A stretch of DNA of 32,671 bases from Tychonema sp. LEGE 07203. Lineage in GTDB: Bacteria; Cyanobacteriota; Cyanobacteriia; Cyanobacteriales; Microcoleaceae. The notes beneath the pieces were generated by a model. It searched no databases and was not told the origin of the DNA. It saw only the letters and a program-made list of their open reading frames with translations. The position numbers and the translations under genes are program-made. Shown in pieces: positions 8,262 through 15,884 of the stretch (positions are counted from its first letter, which is position 1; every line of letters starts with the position of its first letter). The stretch is from contig NZ_JADEXD010000067.1 of NCBI RefSeq assembly GCF_015207285.1, positions 1 through 32,671 of the forward strand, written 5' to 3'.

Positions 8262-9305
8262 TCAGGTCGGTGACTGCTGAGGCATCCAATTCGCCCAATC
8301 TTGCGGTTTTAAGAACTTCGAGTAGAGTTCGGCTTCTGGAGAGTTGGGTTCTGGCTCGAAACAATACTCCCAGCGTACCAAAGGTGGCAGGGACATCAGA
8401 ATCGATTCGGTGCGTCCGTTGGTCTGCAAGCCAAAGGTTGTGCCTCGATCGTACACTAAGTTAAATTCAACGTAACGGCCGCGGCGGTAAAGTTGGAAAT
8501 CGCGCTGGCGATCGCCGTATTCTTTCGATCGGTGCTTTTCTACAATTGGGGTGTAAGCCGGCAAAAATGCCCGCCCGCAGTCCTGTACGAAGGCGAACAG
8601 CGACTCCCAGCTTCTGGGTTCGGGGTTTCCGGCATTCTTGCTGTATTCAGCAGCTTTTCCTTTGACATTTTGGTCGCGGTAAAGCGGGCCTTGAGCGCTT
8701 TGGTAGTCAAAAAACAGGCCGCCTACACCGCGAGTTTCTTGGCGGTGCGGCAGGTAAAAATATTCGTCGCACCAGAGTTTAAATGTCTGGTAATAGTCCG
8801 AGTGGTGTTTGTCGCAGGCTGCTTTGAGAGTTTTGTGAAAATGAGCTGCATCTTCAGCCAACGGGTAATAAGGAGTCAAATCGACACCGCCGCCAAACCA
8901 CCAAATCGGCCCTGCTTCAAAATAGCGGTAATTCAGGTGAACCGTAGGCAAGTACGGATTGCGGGGGTGCAGCACCATCGAAGTTCCAGTCGCGTAAAAA
9001 TCGTGACCTGCCGCTTCTGGGTGCTTGGCAAGAATCAAAGCCGGCAAACTTTCGCCCCAAACTTCGGAAAAATTCACTCCGCCTTGTTCAAACACATTGC
9101 CTTCGCGCATAACGCGAGAACGTCCGCCCCCGCCTTCGGAGCGTTCCCAAGAGTCCTCCTTAAATTTGCCTTCGCCGTCGAGCTGTTCGAGGGCTTGACA
9201 AATTTCGTCTTGTAGGGTTTTCATAAATTGGCTGACTCTAGCTCTAGACTCAGCGGGCGGCAAAAACGCGGAAGAGTTGGTTTTAAGTGTGGTAGAAACT
9301 GTCAT
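8262..9305 (-). CDS. hemF: Oxygen-dependent coproporphyrinogen III oxidase
   Basis: Aerobic enzyme of haem and chlorophyll synthesis that oxidatively decarboxylates coproporphyrinogen III to protoporphyrinogen IX; 347 aa, normal for HemF. Diagnostic sequences are [52 protein letters not shown], and [15 protein letters not shown] near the C terminus. The frame is open upstream to 9431, but those residues are not family-like and ATG 9305 gives the expected start (MTVSTTLK). There is no signal peptide, so it is cytosolic. The promoter lies in the ~190-base gap shared with the divergent mrp gene. A separate 240-codon frame on the opposite strand is only a shadow of this gene. Confidence 0.96.
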   Translation of the reverse strand: MTVSTTLKTNSSAFLPPAESRARVSQFMKTLQDEICQALEQLDGEGKFKEDSWERSEGGGGRSRVMREGNVFEQGGVNFSEVWGESLPALILAKHPEAAGHDFYATGTSMVLHPRNPYLPTVHLNYRYFEAGPIWWFGGGVDLTPYYPLAEDAAHFHKTLKAACDKHHSDYYQTFKLWCDEYFYLPHRQETRGVGGLFFDYQSAQGPLYRDQNVKGKAAEYSKNAGNPEPRSWESLFAFVQDCGRAFLPAYTPIVEKHRSKEYGDRQRDFQLYRRGRYVEFNLVYDRGTTFGLQTNGRTESILMSLPPLVRWEYCFEPEPNSPEAELYSKFLKPQDWANWMPQQSPT

Positions 9306-9496
9306 AAAGATTTCTGTTGTCACATTGGAGTCAGAGATGGGCGATGATTCCCAAATCCAGTCGGCATTGTAATTATGCCACCGCAGGTCTGCAAATGATC
9401 GTAATGAAGATACATTTAAAAATAGCAACAAAAATATACTTTAGCCTGCGATCGAAAATTCCCTAACCCGATTGCAGAGCTATGGTGGAGAAAACA

Positions 9497-10567
9497 ATGC
9501 CAAATACACTCGATATTAGTTCAGTCTTAGAAATCCTGCGACCTGTCCAAGACCCCGAACTGCAAAAAAGTTTGGTGGAATTGAACATGATTCGTAACAT
9601 TAAAATCGACGGCGGTGTCGTCAGTTTTACTTTAGTGCTGACAACGCCTGCTTGCCCGCTGCGAGAATTTATTGTGGAAGATTGCCAAAAAGCGGTAAAA
9701 AAGTTGCCAGGAGTGGAAAAAGTAGCGGTGGAGGTGACAGCCGAAACGCCGCAACAGAAGAAAGTGGTCGATCGACAAGGCATTGAAGGAGTCAAAAATA
9801 TTGTCGCCATTTCCAGCGGCAAAGGCGGCGTCGGCAAAAGCACGGTAGCGGTAAATGTGGCAGTAGCCCTGGCGCAAACCGGCGCTAAGGTGGGTTTGCT
9901 GGATGCAGATATATATGGGCCCAACGACCCGACAATGTTGGGTTTGGCGGATGCGAAAGTGATGGTTAAGGACGGAAAAAGCGGGGAAACCCTCGAACCG
10001 GCCTTTAATTACGGTGTCAAATTAGTGTCGATGGCGTTTTTAATTGACAAAGACCAACCCGTGATTTGGCGGGGCCCGATGCTAAACGGGATCATCCGGC
10101 AGTTTCTCTACCAAGTGAATTGGGGCGATTTAGATTATCTAATTGTGGATATGCCTCCGGGTACTGGAGACGCGCAGTTGACGATGGCGCAAGCGGTGCC
10201 GATGGCCGGTGCGGTAATCGTGACGACACCGCAGACGGTGGCTTTGTTGGACTCCCGCAAAGGTTTAAAGATGTTCCAACAGTTGGGAGTGCCGGTGCTG
10301 GGAATTGTGGAAAATATGAGCTATTTTGTGCCGCCAGATATGCCCGACAAGCAATACGATATTTTCGGTTCCGGGGGCGGGGAAAAGACGGCTGCTGAGT
10401 TGGGAGTGCCACTGTTAGGCCGCATTCCGCTGGAAATTCCGCTGCGGGAAGGTGGCGATTCCGGCGTGCCGATTGTGGTGGGACAACCGGGTTCTGCTTC
10501 GGCGAGGGAGTTGCGGGCGGTGGCGGGCCGGATTGCCGGTAAGGTTTCCGTAGCAGCCTTAGCCTAA
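9497..10567 (+). CDS. mrp: Mrp/ApbC-type Fe-S cluster carrier ATPase
   Basis: A cytosolic P-loop ATPase of the Mrp/Nbp35 family, thought to carry or insert Fe-S clusters; 356 aa. Residues ~1-85 are a MIP18/DUF59 domain (VLEILRPVQDPELQKSLVELN, and TTPACPL with its Cys). The ATPase has the deviant Walker A SSGKGGVGKST near residue 107-117, then LDADIYGPNDPTMLGL, and VDMPPGTGDAQLT as Walker B region. The C-terminal CxxC found in some bacterial ApbC proteins is absent; the corresponding region reads ENMSYFVPPDMPDKQYDIFG, as in other cyanobacterial members. ATG 9497 is preferred to ATG 9482 because GGAG lies six bases before it. Divergent from hemF. Confidence 0.93.
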   Translation: MPNTLDISSVLEILRPVQDPELQKSLVELNMIRNIKIDGGVVSFTLVLTTPACPLREFIVEDCQKAVKKLPGVEKVAVEVTAETPQQKKVVDRQGIEGVKNIVAISSGKGGVGKSTVAVNVAVALAQTGAKVGLLDADIYGPNDPTMLGLADAKVMVKDGKSGETLEPAFNYGVKLVSMAFLIDKDQPVIWRGPMLNGIIRQFLYQVNWGDLDYLIVDMPPGTGDAQLTMAQAVPMAGAVIVTTPQTVALLDSRKGLKMFQQLGVPVLGIVENMSYFVPPDMPDKQYDIFGSGGGEKTAAELGVPLLGRIPLEIPLREGGDSGVPIVVGQPGSASARELRAVAGRIAGKVSVAALA

Positions 10568-10583
10568 CCAACTGTTGTACTCT

Positions 10584-10608
10584 CGTTCCCAGGCAGTGCC
10601 TGGGAACG
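10584..10608. repeat. GTTCCCAGGCA palindrome (dispersed repeat family)
   Basis: CGTTCCCAGGCA and TGCCTGGGAACG are perfect arms around one base. It lies 16 bases after the mrp stop and may act as a terminator, but the same core recurs four times at 28810-28923 and in degenerate form near 21580, so it belongs to a dispersed palindromic repeat family. Confidence 0.85.
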
Positions 10609-10700
10609 CCGGCGGGGCAGATCCTCGCGTTTTAGCATCAAGCCCGATCGCGAAAAAACGGTAAGCTATAAACAGCAGCAAACATCACATTCAAACAATT

Positions 10701-10892
10701 ATGATTTTTCCAGGTTCGGCAGTTCGAGTTAAAGATAAGGGCGAGATTTACTACGGCTTTCAAGGACTTGTCCAGCGAGTTACCGACGGGAAAGTCGCGG
10801 TACTTTTTGAAGGCGGCAATTGGGACAAGCTGATCGCGTTCCGGCTGTCGCAGTTGGAACTTGTGGATGCTACGGCCGGCCGGGCGAAGTAG
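10701..10892 (+). CDS. ndhS: NAD(P)H dehydrogenase (NDH-1) subunit NdhS
   Basis: A small 63-aa soluble protein matching NdhS (the DUF3252/CRR31-type SH3-like fold). The segments [21 protein letters not shown] and [18 protein letters not shown] agree with the family over nearly the whole length. Family knowledge: NdhS sits on the stromal/cytosolic side of photosynthetic NDH-1 and helps dock ferredoxin, so it feeds cyclic electron flow. It is short but complete; an in-frame stop follows directly in a 15-bp tandem repeat (10893-10922). It lies 133 bases after mrp on the same strand and may have its own promoter. NdhO was considered and does not match. Confidence 0.87.
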   Translation: MIFPGSAVRVKDKGEIYYGFQGLVQRVTDGKVAVLFEGGNWDKLIAFRLSQLELVDATAGRAK

Positions 10893-11435
10893 TTAGGAAA
10901 GCAGTTGTTAGGAAAGCAGTTGGTAAGCTCTGGCACATTTAAATTAGACTTCTCCAATATTGTGGAACAGTTAGGATGCCTGTTCCACACTGGCTTTTCT
11001 GGAGATGTCTGTTAGACCTGTTGCAAAATAATTTTATGGTAGAATAAAGGTTTTGGCTTAAATCGAGTAAATTGCAGGTTATAGCGGTTCTCAGATAAAC
11101 GAGGTATACAGAAATCCTGTACAGTCAAGCTTTCCAGGTCAAAATTCGTACCTCACCTTTTTGAGATTGGATTTGAGTCTTTGCGGAGTCAGAAAACTTG
11201 TGTAAACTTATGGTTTTAAATAGCAAATTTAGTTAGTCAATATCGGCGGCTGCGATCGCAAATAAAGAACCGTAAAAAGCTAAAAGTTCGGTTGATGAGG
11301 ATGTGGCAAAAATATCTTTCTCGGACATGATGCACTTCGATCGCGACGCTTTGGATTTTACCATAAAACTCACCTCGAATAGATCGCACAAATCGGCAAT
11401 AATTTGGGAAAGGATAACACAAAGGAGAATTTTTT
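10893..11435. other. 543-base spacer with tandem 15-mer and nested stem
   Basis: The ndhS stop is followed at once by two exact copies of TTAGGAAAGCAGTTG (10893-10922). At 10951-11005 there is a nested structure: TGTGGAACAG (10961-10970) pairs exactly with 10980-10989, and TCTCCA (10951-10956) pairs with TGGAGA (11000-11005) outside it; this may terminate ndhS transcription. From 11006 to 11435 there is no convincing gene; a 61-codon minus-strand frame at 11237-11422 looks random. AGGAG sits just ahead of the next start codon. Confidence 0.6.
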
Positions 11436-12260
11436 ATGAAAGTGGCGATCGTCGGCTGCGGCTATGTGGGTACTGCGACAGCCAAACATTTACGCGCTAA
11501 ACCCGATTGTACCGTGACGGCGACAACTACGACGGCGAGCCGAGTCAGTGAATTGGAGGCTGTCGCAGGGCGGGTAGCTGTAGTTAAGGGAAATGATGCA
11601 AGTGCGATCGCCAGTTTACTGCAAGACCAAGATGCTGTTATGCTGTGCGTCGGCGCTCCAAATTCTAGTGCTTATCGAGAAAGTTACTTAGAGACAGCGA
11701 CAACTTTGGTATCAGTTTTGCAGCAGATACCGACAGTCAAACAGGTGATTTATACGGGTACTTATTCTGTGTACGGCGATCGACAAGGTAAACTTGTAAA
11801 CGAAGAATCGCCCGTGGAGCCAGCCAATCCCAACGGTGAAATTCTCGCCGAAACAGAACGAATTTTATTAGCAGCATCCAGTCCAAATCTTCACACCTGC
11901 ATTTTTCGTTTGGGTGGCATTTACGGGCCTGGGCGAGAATTAGTTAAAATCTTTGGAGGCTGGGCTGGAACCACTCGTCCCGGTGCGGGGGAAGATGCTA
12001 CAAATTGGGTGCATCGGGATGATATTGTTGGGGGATTAACCTTTGCTTTGGACAATCGATTGCAGGGAATTTACAATTTAGTTGGAGATGTGTCGCTGTC
12101 GAGTCGCGAATTGCTCGATCGCATTTTTGAACGTCACAATCTACCGAAAGCTACTTGGGATGGAAGTCCTAGCGTGCGGCCTTATAATGCGAGGGTGTCG
12201 AATCAAAAAATCAAGGCTGCTGGTTATCAATTTATCCATCCTGAAATTAGAGAGTATTAA
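11436..12260 (+). CDS. NAD(P)-binding SDR-like protein (atypical extended SDR)
   Basis: A 274-aa Rossmann-fold protein like NAD-dependent epimerase/dehydratase family members of the YeeF/atypical SDR type. It opens with the dinucleotide motif VAIVGCGYVGTATAKHL; later come IYTGTYSVYGDR, FRLGGIYGPGRE and NWVHRDDIVGG, all typical positions of extended SDRs. The usual catalytic YxxxK is not evident: after SVYG the region reads NPNGEILAETERILL, so catalysis may be altered or the protein may mainly bind nucleotide. A strong ribosome site, AAAGGAGAA, precedes ATG 11436. The substrate is unknown and neighbours give no clue. Followed by small hairpins and the convergent secreted-protein gene. Confidence 0.85.
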   Translation: MKVAIVGCGYVGTATAKHLRAKPDCTVTATTTTASRVSELEAVAGRVAVVKGNDASAIASLLQDQDAVMLCVGAPNSSAYRESYLETATTLVSVLQQIPTVKQVIYTGTYSVYGDRQGKLVNEESPVEPANPNGEILAETERILLAASSPNLHTCIFRLGGIYGPGRELVKIFGGWAGTTRPGAGEDATNWVHRDDIVGGLTFALDNRLQGIYNLVGDVSLSSRELLDRIFERHNLPKATWDGSPSVRPYNARVSNQKIKAAGYQFIHPEIREY

Positions 12261-12302
12261 ATGCAATCATTAAACACACATTAAACACAATTGCATTCAG
12301 GC

Positions 12303-12316
12303 GAGCGCTCTTTTTT
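12303..12316 (+). terminator. Short terminator-like palindrome with T6
   Basis: GAGCGCTC is followed by six T about 45 bases after the SDR stop codon. Just before it, AATGCAAT (12260-12267) can pair with ATTGCATT (12290-12297). Stems are short, so this is a weak call. Confidence 0.4.
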
Positions 12317-12393
12317 CAATTATTTACATCAATCAACGCTTATCTGCTGGAAATCTGCGGTTAACAGATCGAATATTTGTACAAAAAGCTAGC

Positions 12394-12819
12394 TTATTGC
12401 GTATGTTTGGCGATCGCTTTTGCCACAGATATCAGCTGATCCTGGGTTAAATCATCCCCAGGATTTGCCACGGGGCCCCAGTTTGTATAACGAGTCGATC
12501 GGCCTGCACCTACTTCCGCAAAGACTCGAATAGATTCTAAATTGCCGCGAGTCATTTCAAAATAAGTATAGATCGCTCCCCAACACAGATATTTGTTAGT
12601 AATTCCTCCGACTCTTCCACTACCTAAATCCAGAGTTTTTACCAGCGGCACAGAAACAGTAGTTTGACAACTTTTGTCATAATAAGAATAAGCTACCGGA
12701 GCATTTTCATTGTATTTATAGTTAGTTGCAAATGTTGCTAATTCTGAGGGAGTCATCGCCAAACAAGGGGTGGCGGCAGACAGAAAAACAATTGCAGTAG
12801 TTAGTATTTTTGGGAGCAT
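12394..12819 (-). CDS. Small exported protein of unknown function
   Basis: I do not recognise this 141-aa protein. It starts with a clear Sec signal peptide: LPKI, then the hydrophobic run LTTAIVFLSAATP and a cleavage site at CLA-MT. The mature part (~120 aa) has no membrane segment, is rich in Tyr and Thr, and contains two Cys (KSCQTT and KYLCWG) that could form a disulphide in the periplasm. Strand-like stretches such as ESIRVFAEVGAG suggest a small beta or alpha/beta domain. It lies on the same strand as, and 48 bases downstream of, the NarL-type regulator, so it may be the last gene of that unit. Confidence 0.75.
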   Translation of the reverse strand: MLPKILTTAIVFLSAATPCLAMTPSELATFATNYKYNENAPVAYSYYDKSCQTTVSVPLVKTLDLGSGRVGGITNKYLCWGAIYTYFEMTRGNLESIRVFAEVGAGRSTRYTNWGPVANPGDDLTQDQLISVAKAIAKHTQ

Positions 12820-12867
12820 CTCATTTCAATTTTAATTATACAAACCATCATACATTACTATAAGGTC

Positions 12868-13518
12868 TCATGAAATTTTGGGATTAAATAGTGAATGAGC
12901 TAATAGCGCCGCTTGAGTTCGATCGCGCAAATTCAATCTACTCAAAATATTTGTTACATAGTTTTTGACTGTATTTTCTGACAAAAATAAGGTTTGAGCA
13001 ATTTCTCGGTTATTTGCACCTGAAGCTATTAAACGCAATACTTCTAATTCTCTGGGAGTGAGTTGCTCTAATTCTGGCGGCAAAACCGCCGGGGAATTAG
13101 TTACCGCAGGTGTCATCAGGGCTTTTTCAAACAATCCGGGGCCTAGTTGGGTGTGTCCTTTGTAAACAGCGCGAATTGCTAGGGCTAATTCGTCGGGTTC
13201 GGTGTCTTTTAGCAGGTAGCCTTTGGCACCCATTCGCATTGCTTTGCTGACATATTCATCGTCGTCAAAGGTGGTTAACACCAGGACTTTTGTGTCGGGA
13301 TAGGATTTGGCGATCGCCTCGGTTGCTGCTACGCCGTCCATCACGGGCATCCGAATGTCCATCAGTACGATGTCGGGCGCTAAACTTGGGATTTGGGCGA
13401 TCGCCCGCTGTCCGTTTTCTGCTTCACCGATTACTTGCATATCTGAATTGGACTCTAACATACTTTTGAGTCCTTGACGAATAATATGCTGATCGTCTAC
13501 TAGCAATATTCTAATCAT
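12868..13518 (-). CDS. NarL/LuxR-family response regulator
   Basis: A 216-aa two-component transcription regulator. The receiver domain (1-120) has the acidic pair D8/D9, the phosphoacceptor D54 in VLMDIRMPVMDG, T84 in VLTTFDD, and K105 in YLLKDTE. The C-terminal LuxR-type helix-turn-helix (~150-210) shows LTPRELEVLRLIASGANNRE followed by SENTVKNYV. All residues needed for phosphorylation are present. ATG 13518 is preferred over the upstream frame extension to 13596, which overlaps the kinase gene. The kinase stop codon TAG lies ten bases ahead and overlaps the AGGG ribosome site, so the pair is translationally close and forms an operon. Confidence 0.94.
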   Translation of the reverse strand: MIRILLVDDQHIIRQGLKSMLESNSDMQVIGEAENGQRAIAQIPSLAPDIVLMDIRMPVMDGVAATEAIAKSYPDTKVLVLTTFDDDEYVSKAMRMGAKGYLLKDTEPDELALAIRAVYKGHTQLGPGLFEKALMTPAVTNSPAVLPPELEQLTPRELEVLRLIASGANNREIAQTLFLSENTVKNYVTNILSRLNLRDRTQAALLAHSLFNPKIS

Positions 13519-13528
13519 ATTATCAACC

Positions 13529-14809
13529 CTAAATATTTTGAGAAGGCAAAGAAACTGAAATTCGGCAACCGTTTTCTGACTCGCTGTAAATGGCAAATTG
13601 ACCGCTCAGCGCCGCCACTCGTTCTCGCATTCCTTGCATTCCAAATCCTGTAGTATTCTGGGCCGGATCGAAGCCTTTGCCGTTGTCAGAAATCGACAAA
13701 TGAATCAGTCCGGCGTGTTGCTGCAATTTAACTATGACGAGCGTTGCTTGGGCGTGTTTGTGAATATTTGTCAGCGATTCTTGCACAATACGGTAAAGTG
13801 TGATATTCATTTCTTGAGATAAACTAACAGGTAAGTTAATTGAGTCAGAAATTTCGCTACCCGTCATGCACTTAAAGTCTTGGAGCAGTTTGTTAATCGC
13901 ACTTTCTAGCGATAATCCCTGCAAAGGATTCGATCGCAATACAGAAACAGATTTGCGAATTTCTAACAATGCTTCTGAACCGAGTTGTTTGGCTTGTTTC
14001 AGAAATCCCAGGGCTTTTTCATCCTCGGAATTCCAGAACAATAGGGCGTTATTGAGCTGAATTGTTTGAGCTGCAAGGGTGTGTCCCAATCCGTCGTGGA
14101 TGTCGCGAGCAATGCGGTTGCGTTCCTGCAATGTTGCTTGATCTTCTATTCGCAGTGCGTAGTGGCGCAGTTGCTGGTGAGTCACCGCTAGTTTGTCGTG
14201 GGCAATTTCTAATTCCTCTCGGCTTTGGCGTTCGGCAATTAAGGCATTGATTAATAGCAAGGCAAATACTAATGTCAACCCAAATAATAACACGTTGCTC
14301 AACCGCCATTCCCAAACTATGGAAATGACTTTTTCGGGTAAAATTGGTTTGAACAACAGCAGCGAAGTATAGGACACCATTGCTAAACTTAAGACTGCTA
14401 TCTGTCCGGGCTGCCGGAAAATTAGGCAACTCCGCATCAGCAAAACGAGAAACAGCAAAAAGCTCGATCTGCTGGATAATCCTTGTTGGACTATTGGCAG
14501 GAAAATTAATCCAAATTCGAGGGCGGTGAATAAAACTTTTTTGCGTAAGTTAACTGTTGGTAAACGCAGCCCGATGATGCCGAAAAGTGCGATCGCCCCC
14601 GCGCGCCATATCAGCGAATGCAGCGACTGAAACTGATGCAGCATTTCTATCAATGCGGCCGTCGCTAGCAGCAGCCACTCCAAATAAAGCAACAAACGAA
14701 AGGACGGATAGTTTAGCCGAATCATAGAACTTTTTTCCATCAATATTTGAAGCGATTCAAGCAATCGCAATGATTTAATTATAGATGGTATTTTGGAGTC
14801 AAAAAACAT
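13529..14809 (-). CDS. Membrane sensor histidine kinase (HisKA_3, NarX/DesK/LiaS type)
   Basis: A 426-aa sensor kinase paired with the adjacent regulator. The N-terminal ~190 residues hold about six hydrophobic helices with almost no extracytoplasmic loop, an intramembrane-sensing layout. A short coiled linker follows (ERQSREELEIAHDKL), then HisKA_3 with the phosphoacceptor H238 in RNRIARDIHDGLGHT, and an HATPase_c domain with NITLYRIVQESLTNIHKHA, SDNGKGFD and GFGMQGMRERV. ATG 14809 is chosen because AGGGGGA stands right before it; the frame also offers ATG 14842, 14740 and 14725. Such kinases with membrane-embedded sensors often respond to envelope stress; the signal here is unknown. Divergent from the lipoprotein/efflux genes. 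Confidence 0.92.
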   Translation of the reverse strand: MFFDSKIPSIIKSLRLLESLQILMEKSSMIRLNYPSFRLLLYLEWLLLATAALIEMLHQFQSLHSLIWRAGAIALFGIIGLRLPTVNLRKKVLFTALEFGLIFLPIVQQGLSSRSSFLLFLVLLMRSCLIFRQPGQIAVLSLAMVSYTSLLLFKPILPEKVISIVWEWRLSNVLLFGLTLVFALLLINALIAERQSREELEIAHDKLAVTHQQLRHYALRIEDQATLQERNRIARDIHDGLGHTLAAQTIQLNNALLFWNSEDEKALGFLKQAKQLGSEALLEIRKSVSVLRSNPLQGLSLESAINKLLQDFKCMTGSEISDSINLPVSLSQEMNITLYRIVQESLTNIHKHAQATLVIVKLQQHAGLIHLSISDNGKGFDPAQNTTGFGMQGMRERVAALSGQFAIYSESENGCRISVSLPSQNI

Positions 14810-14870
14810 ATTATTCCCCCTATGGTGAAGGAAGTTCGTCACTGGATGTCATGGATGGATGTTGAAGGAA

Positions 14871-14938
14871 TTGGTAATTGATAATTGGTAATTGGTAATT
14901 GGGCAATTCTCCCCCTCTCCCACTCTCCCACTCTCCCA
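14871..14938. repeat. STRR in the kinase/lipoprotein divergent gap
   Basis: Four copies of the 7-mer TTGGTAA (one with a single change) run from 14871 to 14898, followed by three exact copies of an 8-mer CTCTCCCA at 14915-14938. They lie in the 333-base gap (14810-15142) that must contain promoters for both divergent units. The rest of the gap shows no gene. Confidence 0.85.
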
Positions 14939-15142
14939 TTCCCCCTTTTGCTATAACAGCTTAGCGAAGGTGCGATCGATTGCGTTAGAGCCTTTGTGGC
15001 TGATTTTGGGGTTTGGGACTAGGAAAAAAGTCACAAGTGCTATGTGCTTTTTGACTGGTTAGATTAGGAGTATTGCATGATGCGCTGGTTGGTTTAAGCT
15101 TCTAAGATTTGTGGGTGAAGATTAATTTACAGAAAGTCAATC

Positions 15143-15523
15143 ATGAAAAGAAATACCATCGCAGCAGCATTTATCCTCGCCGGCACCATCTTGGTAGGTA
15201 GTTTGTCTGGTTGTATGCCATCCAACGCTTCTAATGTCACCAAATCTAACGCGGTGGCGGCCAATGCAGCAACTTCAGGACAACCGAAGCTTTCTCCTGC
15301 TCAACGCGCCCAGAAACGCGACGAACTTCGCAAACAAGTCGAAGCGGTGCTAACTCCCGAGCAGGTGAAACAGTTGGACTCCAAAATCAAGGGAGGCGAA
15401 AAAATGCGGAAAGCTCTTAACGAGCTAAACCTCAGTGCTGAGCAAAAAACCCAAGTTAAGGGGATTCTCAAGGCTGCTTATCCTCGCGCGCAAAATGGGC
15501 AGTCTGGAGCTAAAGCTAAGTAA
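15143..15523 (+). CDS. Spy/CpxP-like lipoprotein with LTxxQ-type motifs
   Basis: A 126-aa predicted lipoprotein. The signal peptide ends in the lipobox SLSGC, giving lipidated C24, so it should be membrane-anchored on the periplasmic side. After a low-complexity Ala/Asn linker, the mature part is helical and basic, with PKLSPAQRAQKRDELRKQ, VLTPEQVKQLDSKI and NLSAEQKTQVKGIL. The repeated L(T/S)xEQ pattern is that of the LTXXQ family that includes the periplasmic chaperone Spy and the stress regulator CpxP. It is shorter than Spy, and the match is by motif, so function is inferred. It lies between the two-component genes and the RND adaptor gene, a context that fits an envelope-stress role. Confidence 0.7.
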   Translation: MKRNTIAAAFILAGTILVGSLSGCMPSNASNVTKSNAVAANAATSGQPKLSPAQRAQKRDELRKQVEAVLTPEQVKQLDSKIKGGEKMRKALNELNLSAEQKTQVKGILKAAYPRAQNGQSGAKAK

Positions 15524-15564
15524 ATGATCTAAGAACAAGTTTTGTTTGTTTTCAGTTTTTGTAT

Positions 15565-15620
15565 GGTGTGTCAGGGGTTTAATGTTTTTAGCAATTGCTA
15601 ACTTTTGGGTCTGACGCACC
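15565..15620. repeat. GGTGTGTCAG/CTGACGCACC inverted repeat after lipoprotein gene
   Basis: GGTGTGTCAG (15565-15574) pairs with CTGACGCACC (15611-15620) with one G-T pair; an AGCAATTGCT palindrome lies inside. It begins 42 bases after the lipoprotein stop. It may work as a terminator but resembles a dispersed GGGTGCGTC-type repeat, also seen at 21407-21695. The remaining gap up to 15884 has no gene. Confidence 0.65.
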
Positions 15621-15884
15621 CTATAATAAACTTGAATTTCATAAATATTTGAGTAATAGGTTAACCGCATATCGAGGCAGATCGACACCGATTTACGCAG
15701 ATAAATTCAAGATAGCAAAGGGAATTCTACTGAAAATCTAATAACTGCTATGAAGAGTGATGTTATGTTCGGTGGATTGAGCGCACTACGAACTTCAAGA
15801 GCGCACTGAATTCCGTCCTACTAACCGTTTTTTTTGCGCTCGTCTACGGGACATGAGATGAGGGCTATTGTTAAGAGGTTTGTG

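Noticed and set aside
8493-9215. 240-codon open frame on the plus strand inside hemF
   Set aside because: It is antisense to a clear hemF gene, its sequence has no family look, and cyanobacterial high-GC genes often leave such open frames.
10092-10571. 159-codon frame antisense to mrp
   Set aside because: Pro/Arg-rich shadow of a clear Mrp gene.
10701-10892. NdhO as an alternative name for the 63-aa subunit
   Set aside because: NdhO has a different conserved sequence; [15 protein letters not shown] and GGNWDKL are NdhS-type.
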